Origin: Polaromonas sp.
Lineage (GTDB): Bacteria > Pseudomonadota > Gammaproteobacteria > Burkholderiales > Burkholderiaceae_C
Length of the DNA: 34,286 nucleotides
Direction of reading: 5' to 3'
Assembly: GCA_021153985.1 (NCBI GenBank)
Contig: JAJKJM010000200.1
Span: 1 to 34,286, forward strand
Shown: one piece after another, positions 18,649-27,072 of the stretch
How positions within the stretch are numbered: the stretch's first letter is position 1
How the letters are laid out: each line of letters starts with the position of its first letter
Notes under the pieces: generated by a model
Told to the model about the DNA's origin: nothing
What the model saw: only the letters and a program-made list of their open reading frames with translations
The model's database searches: none
Position numbers and translations under genes: made by a program

Positions 18649-19035
18649 TCAGCCCCTTTCAGCCCAGATGCGTTGGATCTGGGCAGACAGCTCCATCGGG
18701 TCAAAGGGTTTGGGAATGACTTCGATCGCGCCCAGCCCCTTGTAAACCGCCACTTCCGCGGCCTGTACCTTGGCGGTCATGAAGATCACCGGTGTATTGG
18801 CGGTGGCCGGCAGCTCGCGCAGGCCTTTGAGTGTGCTGGGGCCGTCCATGCCGGGCATCATGACGTCCAGCAGCAGCAGGTCGGCTCCGGCGCCCGGCGC
18901 GGCATTCAAGGCTTCCTGGCCCGAAGCGCAGGCGATCACCTTGAAGCCGCCCACGGCTTCCAGCGCCATTTGCGCCACGACGCGGATGTCGGGTTCGTCT
19001 TCAACGTAGAGGATGCAGTTCAGTGGTTTGGTCAT
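18649..19035 (-). CDS. Single-domain response regulator (CheY-like receiver)
   Basis: A 128-residue receiver domain with no output domain. Acidic pocket Glu12-Asp13 (YVEDEPD), phosphoacceptor Asp57 (LLLDVMMPG), Thr87 (FMTAK) and Lys109 (PKPFD) are all present. It starts 3 bases after the stop of the hybrid kinase and is third in an Hpt-kinase-receiver operon. It is the natural final acceptor, or a phosphate sink, of that phosphorelay. The output partner is not visible; such proteins act by protein contact, for example on motility or other kinases. Confidence 0.93.
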   Translation of the reverse strand: MTKPLNCILYVEDEPDIRVVAQMALEAVGGFKVIACASGQEALNAAPGAGADLLLLDVMMPGMDGPSTLKGLRELPATANTPVIFMTAKVQAAEVAVYKGLGAIEVIPKPFDPMELSAQIQRIWAERG

Positions 19036-19038
19036 GGT

Positions 19039-21966
19039 TCAACTCAATTCTTGGGAACGGGTCGGGCCGGGATCGCCGGGAATCTGGAGTACACGCTGGA
19101 TTGTATTGAGCAGTTCGCTGTTGGAGGTATGGGCCTTCACCAGCACCGCGTCGGCCTGCCGGCCATCCGCCGGATCCACGTCGCCGGCTGAAAAAACAAT
19201 CACCGGCGGGCGCGGGTCGAGGTTGTCGATATCCTCGAACAGGTCCCAGCCCGAATGGCTGCCCAGGGACAGGTCCAGCAGCACCAGGTCAAACGAATGC
19301 TCGCGCAGCAGGGCCCTGGCCTCGTCCAGCGTGGTGGCGAATTCAAAGCTGGCGAAGTCCTGCGCGATGGCGGCGGTGATGCGCTGGATGTCCAGGTCGT
19401 CTTCGACGTGCAGGATGCGCGGCTTGCCGGAGTCCATGCTGGAGACGGCACGGCGCAGGCTGTGGATGAGCAGGCTTTCGTCGATCGGTTTTTTCAGCCA
19501 GTCCGACACGGTGTGCGGCTTGCGGTTGAACTGCAGCTGGCCCTGCTCGGCCATGGCCGAGATCACCACGACGGGCAGGTTGCGCGTGCGCTCGTCCTCG
19601 CGCAGCTGGCCGATGAAGGCCACGCCGTTCTGGCCGGGCAGTTTCAGGTCCACCGTCACCGCGTCATAGGCGTTGCTCGCCAGACAGGCCAGCGCCTGCT
19701 CGGCGCTGAAGGTCATGTCGGAGTCAAAGCCGGCCTTGCCCAGCATCATGCTGATCAGCTTGGCCACGTCGGCATCGCCCTCGCAGATGAGGATGCGCGG
19801 ACGCGAGGACACGGCCGGCGGCCGCAGGGGCTTTAGCAGAGGCACCGGGTTTGTCCATTCGGGCATTTCAAAAAAGAACGTGGTGCCCGCCCCTGCCGCG
19901 CTGGTAAAGCCGATGTTGCCGTCCATCTTCTCGACCAGGGCCCGGGAGATATTGAGGCCCAGGCCGGTGCCGCCCTTCTGGCGTGTGTCGGAAGAATCAG
20001 CCTGTGAGAATTTCTGGAAGATGCGCCCGTGAAACTCCTGCGGAATGCCGGGGCCGGTATCGACCACTTCGACCCGCACCTTTTGCCCCGTGCGGGACAG
20101 CCGCACCTCCACCGGGCTGCCGGCGGGCGAAAACTTCACCGCATTGGACAAAAGGTTGGTCAGCACCTGGGTCATGCGGTCGCTGTCGATGCGCACATGC
20201 AAAGGCGTTTCGGGGGCTCGCATCACCAGGCTCACGCCGTGCTGGCCGGCAAAGCCCTCATTGGCGGCCAGCGCCTGCTGCACCAGTTGCCGGATGTCGA
20301 CGACCTGCAGGTCCAGGCGCAGTTTGCCGGACTCGATTTTTTCGCTGTCCAGGATGTCGTTGATCAGGCGGATCAGCCGCTCGCAGTTGCTTTTGGCGAT
20401 GCCCACCAGGCTCTTCACGGCTTCGGGCAGTTCACCGGCCACGCCGCCCGAGATGAGGCCCAGCGAGCCGCGTATAGAGGTAAGCGGCGTGCGCAATTCA
20501 TGGCTGACGGTCGACACGAACTCGGTTTTCATGCGGTCGATGCGCCTGAGTTCGGTGATGTCGGTGCCCAGCGAGAAAAAGCCGATCACTTTGTCTTTGG
20601 CCGCACCCTCTCCATAGCGGGGGAAGTACTGCATCGCGTAATGTTTGCGCTCGCCCTGGGGAGTGACCTGCGTGCGTTCATAGCGCACCGTGTGCCCGCT
20701 CAGCACCTCCTGCACTTTCTCTCGCACTGTTTCATAGATCTGCGGACCCAGCACGTCGACCAGCGGCCGCCTGTCGATCTGCTCGAAGCTCAGGCCAAAG
20801 GCTTCTTCATAGGCCCGGTTGTGGAAGCGAAAGCACTCCTCGGTGTCGAGGTAGGCAATCAGGGCCGGCACGGTGTCGGTGACCTGGCGCAGCTGCGACT
20901 CGCTGGCACGCAAGGCGCGGGTGACGCGTTTGCTCTCGGTGATGTCGTACATCAGCGCGGTGAAAAGCCGGCGGCCGGCCACCTGCACATCGCTGAAGGA
21001 CACGCTGACGATGAATTCCGTGCCGTCCTTGCGCAAGGCGAGCACTTCCCGCCCCGCGATTTTGAATGCGCCCGGGCTCTCCCGCATCATGGTGGTGAAA
21101 TCCTTGTACTGGCCGCGCAGGCGCTCAGGCACAAGCTCAGAGACGTCGCGGCCTATCAGCTCGCTTTTTTCGTAGCCAAAGAGCTGCAGTGCGGCGCCGT
21201 TCACTTCCAGAACGATGTCATCGGGCGTGGTAGTGATCACGGCCTCGACCATGCCCTCGGTGATGCTGCGGCTCATGGCCTCGCTGTCGCGCAGTTGGGC
21301 CTCGCCGCGTTTTCGCACTTCCTCGTAGTGCTTCACCACATAGACCACCCAGGCCAGCATGGCGAAAAACAGCAGGCTGGCCGCGATGATGAAGCCCTGC
21401 GCCCATTGGGCGCTGCGCTCGGCCAAGGCCTGCGCGTCGCGCCACTTGTAGACCTCGCGGTTGCGCGCGTTTTCCAGCAGCCCGTCGGTGCGCAGCCTCA
21501 GTTGCCGGCTGGCGTCGCTGCCCAGAACGGCTGCGGCGGCCTCGGGGCCGGAGGCCTTGCGCGCCGCGATCGACTGGTTGGCGATCTGGGCGCGCTGGTT
21601 GATTAATTCGTCGAACTCCGCTGCCTCCTCCAGGATGTTGGCGCTGCGTATGCGAGCCCTGATGGCGCGCAGCTCGACACGCGCGCGCTCAAATCCTTCC
21701 AGGTCCTGAGGGCTGCCGCTCAAAAGGTATTGCCGCAGCGTGGATTCCGCCATTCGCAGGCTGGCGTCAACGCGCTCCAGCATCACCAGCGTGTCTTCCG
21801 TGCGCACCCGGGACTGGGCGGTTTCAATCAGGCGGCTGATGGCGACATGCGATGCAGTGCCGACAACCGCTATCAACACCAGCCCGGCCGCCAGTGCGAT
21901 TTTGATTTTCAGGAGGAAGGCGGCGGAGGGCGGCATAGGCATGAGCAAACCCTTCAGCGGTGACAT
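19039..21966 (-). CDS. Hybrid sensor histidine kinase with two receiver domains
   Basis: A 975-residue inner-membrane kinase. Two membrane segments (about 18-40 and 189-211) enclose a helical periplasmic region of about 150 residues resembling CHASE3. PAS domains follow at about 228-345 and 352-472. The HisKA domain carries His489 in STVSHELRTPL, and the ATPase domain shows NLLSNAVKF (603-611), DTGPG (636-640) and GGTGLGL (665-671). Two C-terminal receivers follow: about 722-840 (Asp773, VDLKLPG) and about 848-960 (Asp898, LLDLSLG; Lys944). The start overlaps the Hpt stop as TGATG, so the two are coupled. With Hpt and a free receiver next to it, a multistep phosphorelay is strongly suggested. 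The signal is unknown. Confidence 0.93.
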   Translation of the reverse strand: MSPLKGLLMPMPPSAAFLLKIKIALAAGLVLIAVVGTASHVAISRLIETAQSRVRTEDTLVMLERVDASLRMAESTLRQYLLSGSPQDLEGFERARVELRAIRARIRSANILEEAAEFDELINQRAQIANQSIAARKASGPEAAAAVLGSDASRQLRLRTDGLLENARNREVYKWRDAQALAERSAQWAQGFIIAASLLFFAMLAWVVYVVKHYEEVRKRGEAQLRDSEAMSRSITEGMVEAVITTTPDDIVLEVNGAALQLFGYEKSELIGRDVSELVPERLRGQYKDFTTMMRESPGAFKIAGREVLALRKDGTEFIVSVSFSDVQVAGRRLFTALMYDITESKRVTRALRASESQLRQVTDTVPALIAYLDTEECFRFHNRAYEEAFGLSFEQIDRRPLVDVLGPQIYETVREKVQEVLSGHTVRYERTQVTPQGERKHYAMQYFPRYGEGAAKDKVIGFFSLGTDITELRRIDRMKTEFVSTVSHELRTPLTSIRGSLGLISGGVAGELPEAVKSLVGIAKSNCERLIRLINDILDSEKIESGKLRLDLQVVDIRQLVQQALAANEGFAGQHGVSLVMRAPETPLHVRIDSDRMTQVLTNLLSNAVKFSPAGSPVEVRLSRTGQKVRVEVVDTGPGIPQEFHGRIFQKFSQADSSDTRQKGGTGLGLNISRALVEKMDGNIGFTSAAGAGTTFFFEMPEWTNPVPLLKPLRPPAVSSRPRILICEGDADVAKLISMMLGKAGFDSDMTFSAEQALACLASNAYDAVTVDLKLPGQNGVAFIGQLREDERTRNLPVVVISAMAEQGQLQFNRKPHTVSDWLKKPIDESLLIHSLRRAVSSMDSGKPRILHVEDDLDIQRITAAIAQDFASFEFATTLDEARALLREHSFDLVLLDLSLGSHSGWDLFEDIDNLDPRPPVIVFSAGDVDPADGRQADAVLVKAHTSNSELLNTIQRVLQIPGDPGPTRSQELS

Positions 21967-22307
21967 CAGGCCGCGCTTTGAAAGCGCCGCTGCAATTCTT
22001 CAACGGCCCGTCCCACTTCGGCCTGGACCTCCGGCGCCAGCGGCTGGCCGGCGCTCACATGGGGTTCGATGGCCAGCTCCACCGCCTGTGCCGCCAGCCC
22101 CAGTTCGGCCCAGCCGAAGGTGGCGGCCGAGCCCGCCAGGCTGTGCGCGTGGCGCTCAAACGCCGGCAGGGCTTCAGCAAGGGACTCGCCTTTGAGAATT
22201 TGCTGCCAGAGCGATGCGACCTGCTCCAGGCGGCGCGGCAATGAACGGGTGTACTCGGCGCGCTGCTCTTCCAGGAATGCCAGCAGGGCCGGGTCGTTGT
22301 TCGTCAT
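21966..22307 (-). CDS. Hpt domain phosphotransfer protein
   Basis: A 113-residue four-helix phosphotransfer protein. The active histidine is His55 in HAHSLAGSAATFGW, matching the HSLxGSA-type Hpt motif. The rest is helical and charged. It is the first gene of the operon and overlaps the hybrid kinase start by one base (TGATG). It would shuttle phosphate between receivers of the kinase and the free receiver downstream. Confidence 0.92.
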   Translation of the reverse strand: MTNNDPALLAFLEEQRAEYTRSLPRRLEQVASLWQQILKGESLAEALPAFERHAHSLAGSAATFGWAELGLAAQAVELAIEPHVSAGQPLAPEVQAEVGRAVEELQRRFQSAA

Positions 22308-22346
22308 GAAAGCGCGGTGAGGACAGGACTCATGCGGCCCATCTTA

Positions 22347-22360
22347 CGGTGCAGGCACCG
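22347..22360. promoter_or_regulatory. Palindrome upstream of the phosphorelay operon
   Basis: CGGTGC-AG-GCACCG is a perfect 6-base inverted repeat 40-53 bases before the Hpt start. It could be an operator or a leader hairpin. I see no clear promoter boxes in 22308-22546. Near the other end of that gap, CCTCTT / AAGAGG (22519-22537) is a weak hairpin after the HPP gene. Confidence 0.35.
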
Positions 22361-22546
22361 AAAAACAGAGTAGGACAAGTACGAGGATTGCGCGCGCGCC
22401 ACAGGTGGTTACCGGGACACGGAAAGCCGGGCATCAACGCCGGTCACGCGCACTAAACCTTATGACCTGTTATGCGGCGATTGATGGTTCAAATCGCGGC
22501 ACAAATGAATACGTTTGACCTCTTTGCCTGCAAGAGGCTGCGCGTA

Positions 22547-23740
22547 TCAGGACGCCGGATCGATGGCTTTCCCAAGCGTGGCGACCAGATCCGACTGGGT
22601 AATAATGCCCACCAGCCTCCCGCCATCGCCAATGATGGGAATGTGATGGTGGCCTGTGCTACCAAAGAGCGGCACCAGCTCGACCAGCCGGCGCTCCATG
22701 CTGGCCACGCGCACATTGCGGGTCATGATCTGCCCGACCACCTCCGGTTTTTCCGAATAGACGCTGCGCGTGCTGCGCACCAGCTTGCGCAGCTTTTCGT
22801 CAAAGCCGGTGTACACGTCGAGTTCGGCCGCGCGCATGAAGTCGGCGTGCGTCACGATGCCGGCAATGCGAAAGTGGCGGTCCACCACCGGCAACGCCTT
22901 GATGCGGCGCTCACGCAGCAGCGCCCAAGCCTCCTCAAGAGAAGTGCCGAACTCCACCGTCACCAGGTCGCGCGACATGATGTCGGCGCAGCGCACTTCG
23001 GCCAGCTTGCGGTCGTAGGCCCGCAGCCGGGTTTCAGCCAGCAGCGTTTTGAGGTCATCACGGCTGACGTCAAGCACCTGGTTGTAGCGCGCCAGTACGG
23101 CGTCCAGGTCGGCGTCGAGTTGCCGGTCCGCGGCCGAGGCGGCGGGACTCGGCGCGGCCAGCTGGGTGTGGGGGTAGGTCCTGCGCGTCGCGTTGTTGTA
23201 GGCGATGCCGACGGCTACCAGCAGCGCCGAGTTGATCATCACCGGGAAGAAGGCGTGCATCGGGTCGGAAACGCCGCCCAGCACCATCATCAATGCGGTG
23301 GCCCCGCCCGGCGGATGCAGGCAGCGCAGCGCCAGCATGAGCGCGATGGCCGTGCCCACGCCCAGCGCCGCCGCAAGCTCGGGGGAACCCAACAGGTGCA
23401 CGCCGTGCACGCCCGCAATGCCGACAAGGGCTGACAGGGTATTGCCGCCCACCACGTTCCAGGGCTGCGCCATCGGGCTGGCCGGCACGGCATACACCAG
23501 CACGGCGCTGGCGCCCAGCGGCGCCACCAGCCACGGCAGGCCGGGAGCGATCTGCTCGCCCAGGTGGCACAACAGCGCCGTCACGAAAATGCCGAGCAGC
23601 GAGCCGGCGATGATGCGCAGGCGCTCGCGGCTGTTGATGCGCGTGCGCGCAGGGCGGAAGCCCCGCCACCAGTCACGCGTGAAGAAAAACGCAGCGGCCT
23701 TGGGTGCCGTGGAAACGTTGCGCGGGCGAGTAAGGGTCAT
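22547..23740 (-). CDS. HPP family membrane protein with two CBS domains
   Basis: A 397-residue protein. The N-terminal HPP domain (about 35-190) has four hydrophobic segments and the signature ALRCLHPPGGATALM. HPP proteins are membrane proteins; a plant chloroplast and a cyanobacterial member have been linked to nitrite transport. A linker of about 50 residues leads to two CBS motifs (about 255-320 and 340-395; IMSRDLVTVEFGTSLEEAW and IMTRNVRVASMERRLVELV), which usually sense adenosine nucleotides. The start is the ATG at 23740; the longer frame to 23824 would run into the inverted repeat upstream and is rejected. Substrate is unknown. Confidence 0.88.
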   Translation of the reverse strand: MTLTRPRNVSTAPKAAAFFFTRDWWRGFRPARTRINSRERLRIIAGSLLGIFVTALLCHLGEQIAPGLPWLVAPLGASAVLVYAVPASPMAQPWNVVGGNTLSALVGIAGVHGVHLLGSPELAAALGVGTAIALMLALRCLHPPGGATALMMVLGGVSDPMHAFFPVMINSALLVAVGIAYNNATRRTYPHTQLAAPSPAASAADRQLDADLDAVLARYNQVLDVSRDDLKTLLAETRLRAYDRKLAEVRCADIMSRDLVTVEFGTSLEEAWALLRERRIKALPVVDRHFRIAGIVTHADFMRAAELDVYTGFDEKLRKLVRSTRSVYSEKPEVVGQIMTRNVRVASMERRLVELVPLFGSTGHHHIPIIGDGGRLVGIITQSDLVATLGKAIDPAS

Positions 23741-23800
23741 GGGCACACCGTGATCAGGACGGGGAAGGGAGTAAGGGCAGGACTGCGAAGATGCCCCGGA

Positions 23801-23909
23801 GTTGAGCTGCTCCCATTGGCCCACTGGCTAGGCGTGCCGCCGCAGACAGTGCTGAAGGCACGGCAAGGCGGCCACAACAACGCCAGCGGGCCAATGGGAG
23901 CAGCTCAAC
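23801..23909. repeat. Large near-perfect inverted repeat between the M48 and HPP genes
   Basis: Left arm 23801-23828 (GTTGAGCTGCTCCCATTGGC plus 8 bases) and right arm 23882-23909 are reverse complements at 27 of 28 positions, with a 53-base spacer. The right arm contains the stop codon of the M48 gene. The left arm ends 60 bases before the HPP start. As RNA it would form a 28-base-pair stem across the gene junction. Confidence 0.9.
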
Positions 23910-24747
23910 CGCGGGCGCGTTGGTAGAGGCCCTGCACCTTGGGCACGTTGGCCTGCAGTTGCTGGATGCGTTCAGGGCCGGAGGGATGCGTGGAAAGAAA
24001 ACTCGGGCCACCCGCGCCGCCGCCGGCCTGGCCCATCTTTTCCCAGAGGCTGACGGCCGCCTGCGGGTTATAGCCGCCGCGCGCGGCGAGTTCCAGGCCC
24101 ACCAGGTCGGCATCGGTTTCGTCTTCGCGGCTGAAGCGCAGGGTCAGCAATTGCGTGCCGATGTTGGCGGCCAGGTCGCCCATCTGGCCCAAGCCCAGCA
24201 GCTGCGCGCCCAGCGAGAGCAGCGTGCCGGTGCCCTGGCTTTTGGCGATGCGGGCGCGGGCATGCTCACGCAGCGCGTGCGCCATTTCGTGACCCATGAT
24301 CATGGCGGCTTCGTCGTCGGTGAGCTTGAGCTGGTCGAGGATGCCGGTGTAAAAGGCAATCTTGCCCCCGGGCATGCAGAACGCGTTGATCTGCTTGCTG
24401 CCCAGCAAATTCACTTCCCAGCGCCACTGTTTGGAACGGTCGTTCCATTGCGCGGTTTGCGGCACCAGCCTGGTGGCGATGGTGCGCAGGCGCTGCAGCT
24501 GGGGGTTGCCTGGCTGGGCAAGTGCGCCCTTCGAGCGTGCCTCCGCCAGCAGCTTGCTGTACTCCTGTGTGGCGGCGGTTTCAATCTCTTCGGCGGGCAC
24601 CAGGTTGCGCAGTTGGGATGAGGGGCCCACATCCACTTGCGCGCGCAGCGGCGTGGTGGCGGCTGTCGCCGCGGCGCCCGCAGCGGCCAGCAGAAATGCC
24701 CGGCGGCCAGCCCAGGCAGAGTGTTTGGCCTCACATAAAAAGCACAT
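23905..24747 (-). CDS. M48-family zinc metalloprotease, probably Tat-exported
   Basis: A 280-residue M48 peptidase. The N-terminus has a twin-arginine signal, AGRRAFLLAAAGAAA, near 13-27, with cleavage near LRAQ (37). The zinc motif HEMAH is at 153-157 and the third-ligand region EDETDAD at 208-214. NAFCMPGGKIAFYTGIL (121-137) and STHPSGPERIQQL near the end are typical of the periplasmic M48 group related to BepA/YcaL/LoiP. Such proteases process or degrade outer-membrane proteins. The ATG at 24747 leads directly into the Tat signal; the longer frame to 24975 runs back into ampG and is rejected. The stop lies inside the large inverted repeat. It is divergent from ampG, with 25 bases between starts. 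Confidence 0.9.
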   Translation of the reverse strand: MCFLCEAKHSAWAGRRAFLLAAAGAAATAATTPLRAQVDVGPSSQLRNLVPAEEIETAATQEYSKLLAEARSKGALAQPGNPQLQRLRTIATRLVPQTAQWNDRSKQWRWEVNLLGSKQINAFCMPGGKIAFYTGILDQLKLTDDEAAMIMGHEMAHALREHARARIAKSQGTGTLLSLGAQLLGLGQMGDLAANIGTQLLTLRFSREDETDADLVGLELAARGGYNPQAAVSLWEKMGQAGGGAGGPSFLSTHPSGPERIQQLQANVPKVQGLYQRARG

Positions 24748-24772
24748 GAGTGAATAATAGTCACAAATCAAA

Positions 24773-26125
24773 ATGCCCATGTCAGACAAAACCCCCACCC
24801 CCGAACCGGCTTCCTCCCTTTCAAAAAGTTCATGGCGCGATGTCTGGCATGTGTACGCCGAGGCCGCCACGCTGCGCATGCTGTTCCTCGGTTTTTCCGC
24901 CGGGCTGCCGCTGTTGCTGGTGTTCGGCACCCTGAGTTTCTGGTTGCGTGAAGCCGGCATCGACCGCACCACCATCGGCTACCTCAGTTGGGTGGGCCTG
25001 GCCTACGGCTTCAAATGGGTGTGGGCGCCGCTGGTGGACCGCATGCCGATTCCGCTGCTGACGCGGCTGCTCGGGCGCCGCCGCAGCTGGCTGTTGTTGT
25101 CGCAGGCGGTGATCATCGCCGCGCTGGTGGGTATGGCGCTGACCGACCCCAAAGTGGCGCTGCAGCCCGTGGTGTGGTGCGCGCTGGCTGTGGCCTTTGG
25201 CTCGGCCACGCAGGACATCGCGCTGGACGCCTTTCGTATCGAGTCGGCCGACACGCAGCGTCAGGCGGCGCTGGCCGCCGCCTACCAGACCGGCTACCGC
25301 ATTGCGATGATCTGGGCCGGCGCCGGCGCGCTGTGGATTGCCGCACGCGCCGAAATCGGCGATGCCGCTGCCTACCAGCATGGCGCCTGGCAAGTCGCCT
25401 ACCTGGCCATGGCCGCCTCGATGCTGCTGGGCGTGGCCACCGTGCTGCTGTCGCCTGAGCCTGCAGCCCGCGCGTTGCCGCGCGCGCGCAATGCGGCGGA
25501 GTGGCTCAAGACCGCGCTGGTTGATCCCTTTGCCGACTTCCTGCGCCGCTATGGCAAGCAGGCGCTGCTGATCCTGGCGCTGATCGCGATCTACCGCATC
25601 AGCGATGTGGTCATGGGCATCATGGCCAACCCGTTTTACGTGGACATGGGCTACACCAAGGACGAAGTGGCGGCCGTGACCAAGATTTACGGCGTCATCA
25701 TGACGCTGGTGGGCGCCTTTGTGGGCGGCGCGCTGGCCATGCGCTTTGGCGTGATGCGCGTGCTGATGCTGGGCGCTGTGCTCAGCGCCGGCAGCAACCT
25801 GCTGTTTGCCTGGCTGGGCACGCGCGGGCATGACGTCCAAGCGTTGATCTTCGTGATCTCGGCCGACAACCTTTCCAGCGGCATCGCCTCGGCCGCCTTC
25901 ATTGCCTACCTCTCCAGCCTGACCAACGTCAATTACTCCGCCACGCAGTACGCGCTTTTCAGCTCCATGATGCTATTGCTGCCGAAGTTTCTGGCTGGTT
26001 ATTCGGGCAAATATGTAGACGCCTACGGGTACACCAACTTCTTCACCGCGACCGCCCTGCTGGGCCTGCCGGTGCTCGTTCTGGTGGCCCTTGCTTCAAG
26101 GCAAAAATCGCCTCCAGCCCAATAA
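24773..26125 (+). CDS. AmpG-like MFS muropeptide permease
   Basis: A 450-residue major facilitator protein with 12 or more hydrophobic segments. The AmpG/acetyl-CoA-transporter-like signatures are visible: FLGFSAGLPLLLVFGTLSFW near 38-57, KWVWAPLVDRM near 82-92 and GSATQDIALDAFRIES near 142-157. AmpG imports anhydro-muropeptides for cell-wall recycling and affects beta-lactamase induction. Two in-frame ATGs (24773 and 24779) are possible and neither has a ribosome binding site. The last codons (SPPAQ) and the stop lie within a Family II repeat. It diverges from the M48 protease gene. Confidence 0.87.
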   Translation: MPMSDKTPTPEPASSLSKSSWRDVWHVYAEAATLRMLFLGFSAGLPLLLVFGTLSFWLREAGIDRTTIGYLSWVGLAYGFKWVWAPLVDRMPIPLLTRLLGRRRSWLLLSQAVIIAALVGMALTDPKVALQPVVWCALAVAFGSATQDIALDAFRIESADTQRQAALAAAYQTGYRIAMIWAGAGALWIAARAEIGDAAAYQHGAWQVAYLAMAASMLLGVATVLLSPEPAARALPRARNAAEWLKTALVDPFADFLRRYGKQALLILALIAIYRISDVVMGIMANPFYVDMGYTKDEVAAVTKIYGVIMTLVGAFVGGALAMRFGVMRVLMLGAVLSAGSNLLFAWLGTRGHDVQALIFVISADNLSSGIASAAFIAYLSSLTNVNYSATQYALFSSMMLLLPKFLAGYSGKYVDAYGYTNFFTATALLGLPVLVLVALASRQKSPPAQ

Positions 26126-26157
26126 GGGCATGGGTGAGCAGCTATTCATTTAGTAGC
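26110..26157 (-). repeat. Family II AT-cored repeat, copy 5, overlapping the end of ampG
   Basis: The plus strand reads GCCTCCAGCCCAATAAGGGC, then AGCTATTCATTTAGTAGC, in the same order as copy 2 (GCCTCCAGC...AGCTATCAATTCAGTAGC). The ampG stop codon (26123-26125) lies within it. Confidence 0.7.
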
Positions 26158-26216
26158 ATCAAAACAGGCTCACGGCGCGCCGCTTGAGGGAGTATGCTGA
26201 AGGGTTCCCGCCCCGG

Positions 26217-26232
26217 TTTACCGTAACTTTAC
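26217..26232. promoter_or_regulatory. CpxR-like direct repeat upstream of the OmpR-family operon
   Basis: TTTACCGTAAC-TTTAC: two TTTAC units with an 11-base period. On the minus strand this is GTAAA-N6-GTAAA, close to the enterobacterial CpxR box. It ends about 92 bases before the response-regulator start, a likely autoregulatory site. Confidence 0.55.
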
Positions 26233-26323
26233 GATGGCTTCAAGCGGGATTTTTGTGTGCAGCGCACCATGAACTTCATTGTGCCCCGCCCCCGGGGACA
26301 CACCCTGCAACGGAGATCAGCCC

Positions 26324-27040
26324 ATGACCCAACAGCTTTTGATGATCGAAGACGACGCCCGCCTGGCCAATATGGTGGGCGAATACCTGCGCCAGTCGGG
26401 CTATGGTTTTACCCATGCCGCCGACGGCGCGACCGGCCTGGCCGCGCTCGAAGCCGGCACGCCCGACCTGGTCATCCTGGACCTGATGCTGCCCGACATG
26501 GACGGCCTGGAAGTGTGCCGCCGCATCAAGGGCCAGGGCAGCGAAACCGCCAACACCGCCGTGCTGATGCTCACCGCCAAGGGCGACCCGATGGACCGCA
26601 TCGTCGGCCTGGAGATCGGCGCCGACGACTACCTGCCCAAGCCATTTGAGCCGCGCGAGCTGCTGGCACGCATACGCGCGGTGCTGCGCCGCGGCGGTGA
26701 AACCGGCGCCGCCACCGCCAACGGCGGCCACAAGGTCATGCGTTTCGGCTCGCTGGAGATCGACCGTGACGCACGCACTGTCTCGGTGTCGGGCACCCCT
26801 TGCGAACTCACCTCCTACCAGTTCGACCTGTTGGTCGCGCTGGCTGAACGCGCCGGCCGCGTGCTGAGCCGCGACCAGATCATGGAAGCCGTGCGCGGCC
26901 GCGAACTCGAGGCCTTCGACCGCTCCATCGACGTGCACATGGGCCGTATCCGCAGCGCCATCGAGGCCGACGCCAAAGACCCCAAACGCATCCTCACCGT
27001 GCGCGGCGTGGGCTATGTGTTCGCCAAGCAGCAGGACTGA
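26324..27040 (+). CDS. OmpR/CpxR-family DNA-binding response regulator
   Basis: A 238-residue regulator. The receiver domain has Asp10-Asp11 (MIEDDAR), phosphoacceptor Asp53 (VILDLMLPDMDG), the Thr of MLTAKG and the Lys of LPKPFEP. The winged-helix domain (about 140-235) includes LTSYQFDLLVALAERAGRV, RSIDVHMGRIRSAIE and the terminal ILTVRGVGYVFAK. It is most like the CpxR/RstA branch. The start is the ATG at 26324 with CGGAGAT upstream; the longer frame to 26279 is not conserved-looking. It precedes its sensor kinase, with a repeat of about 110 bases between them. The CpxR-like box upstream suggests it controls itself. Confidence 0.93.
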   Translation: MTQQLLMIEDDARLANMVGEYLRQSGYGFTHAADGATGLAALEAGTPDLVILDLMLPDMDGLEVCRRIKGQGSETANTAVLMLTAKGDPMDRIVGLEIGADDYLPKPFEPRELLARIRAVLRRGGETGAATANGGHKVMRFGSLEIDRDARTVSVSGTPCELTSYQFDLLVALAERAGRVLSRDQIMEAVRGRELEAFDRSIDVHMGRIRSAIEADAKDPKRILTVRGVGYVFAKQQD

Positions 27041-27072
27041 AAAGGGAAATGGCTATGGAGCTTCTAGAAATG

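Noticed and set aside
20029-21606. 525-residue plus-strand open frame opposite the hybrid kinase
   Set aside because: Antisense shadow; low-complexity Gln/His/Arg-rich translation.
23754-24113. 119-residue minus-strand open frame spanning the M48-HPP junction
   Set aside because: It overlaps the M48 gene in another frame and translates the inverted repeat.
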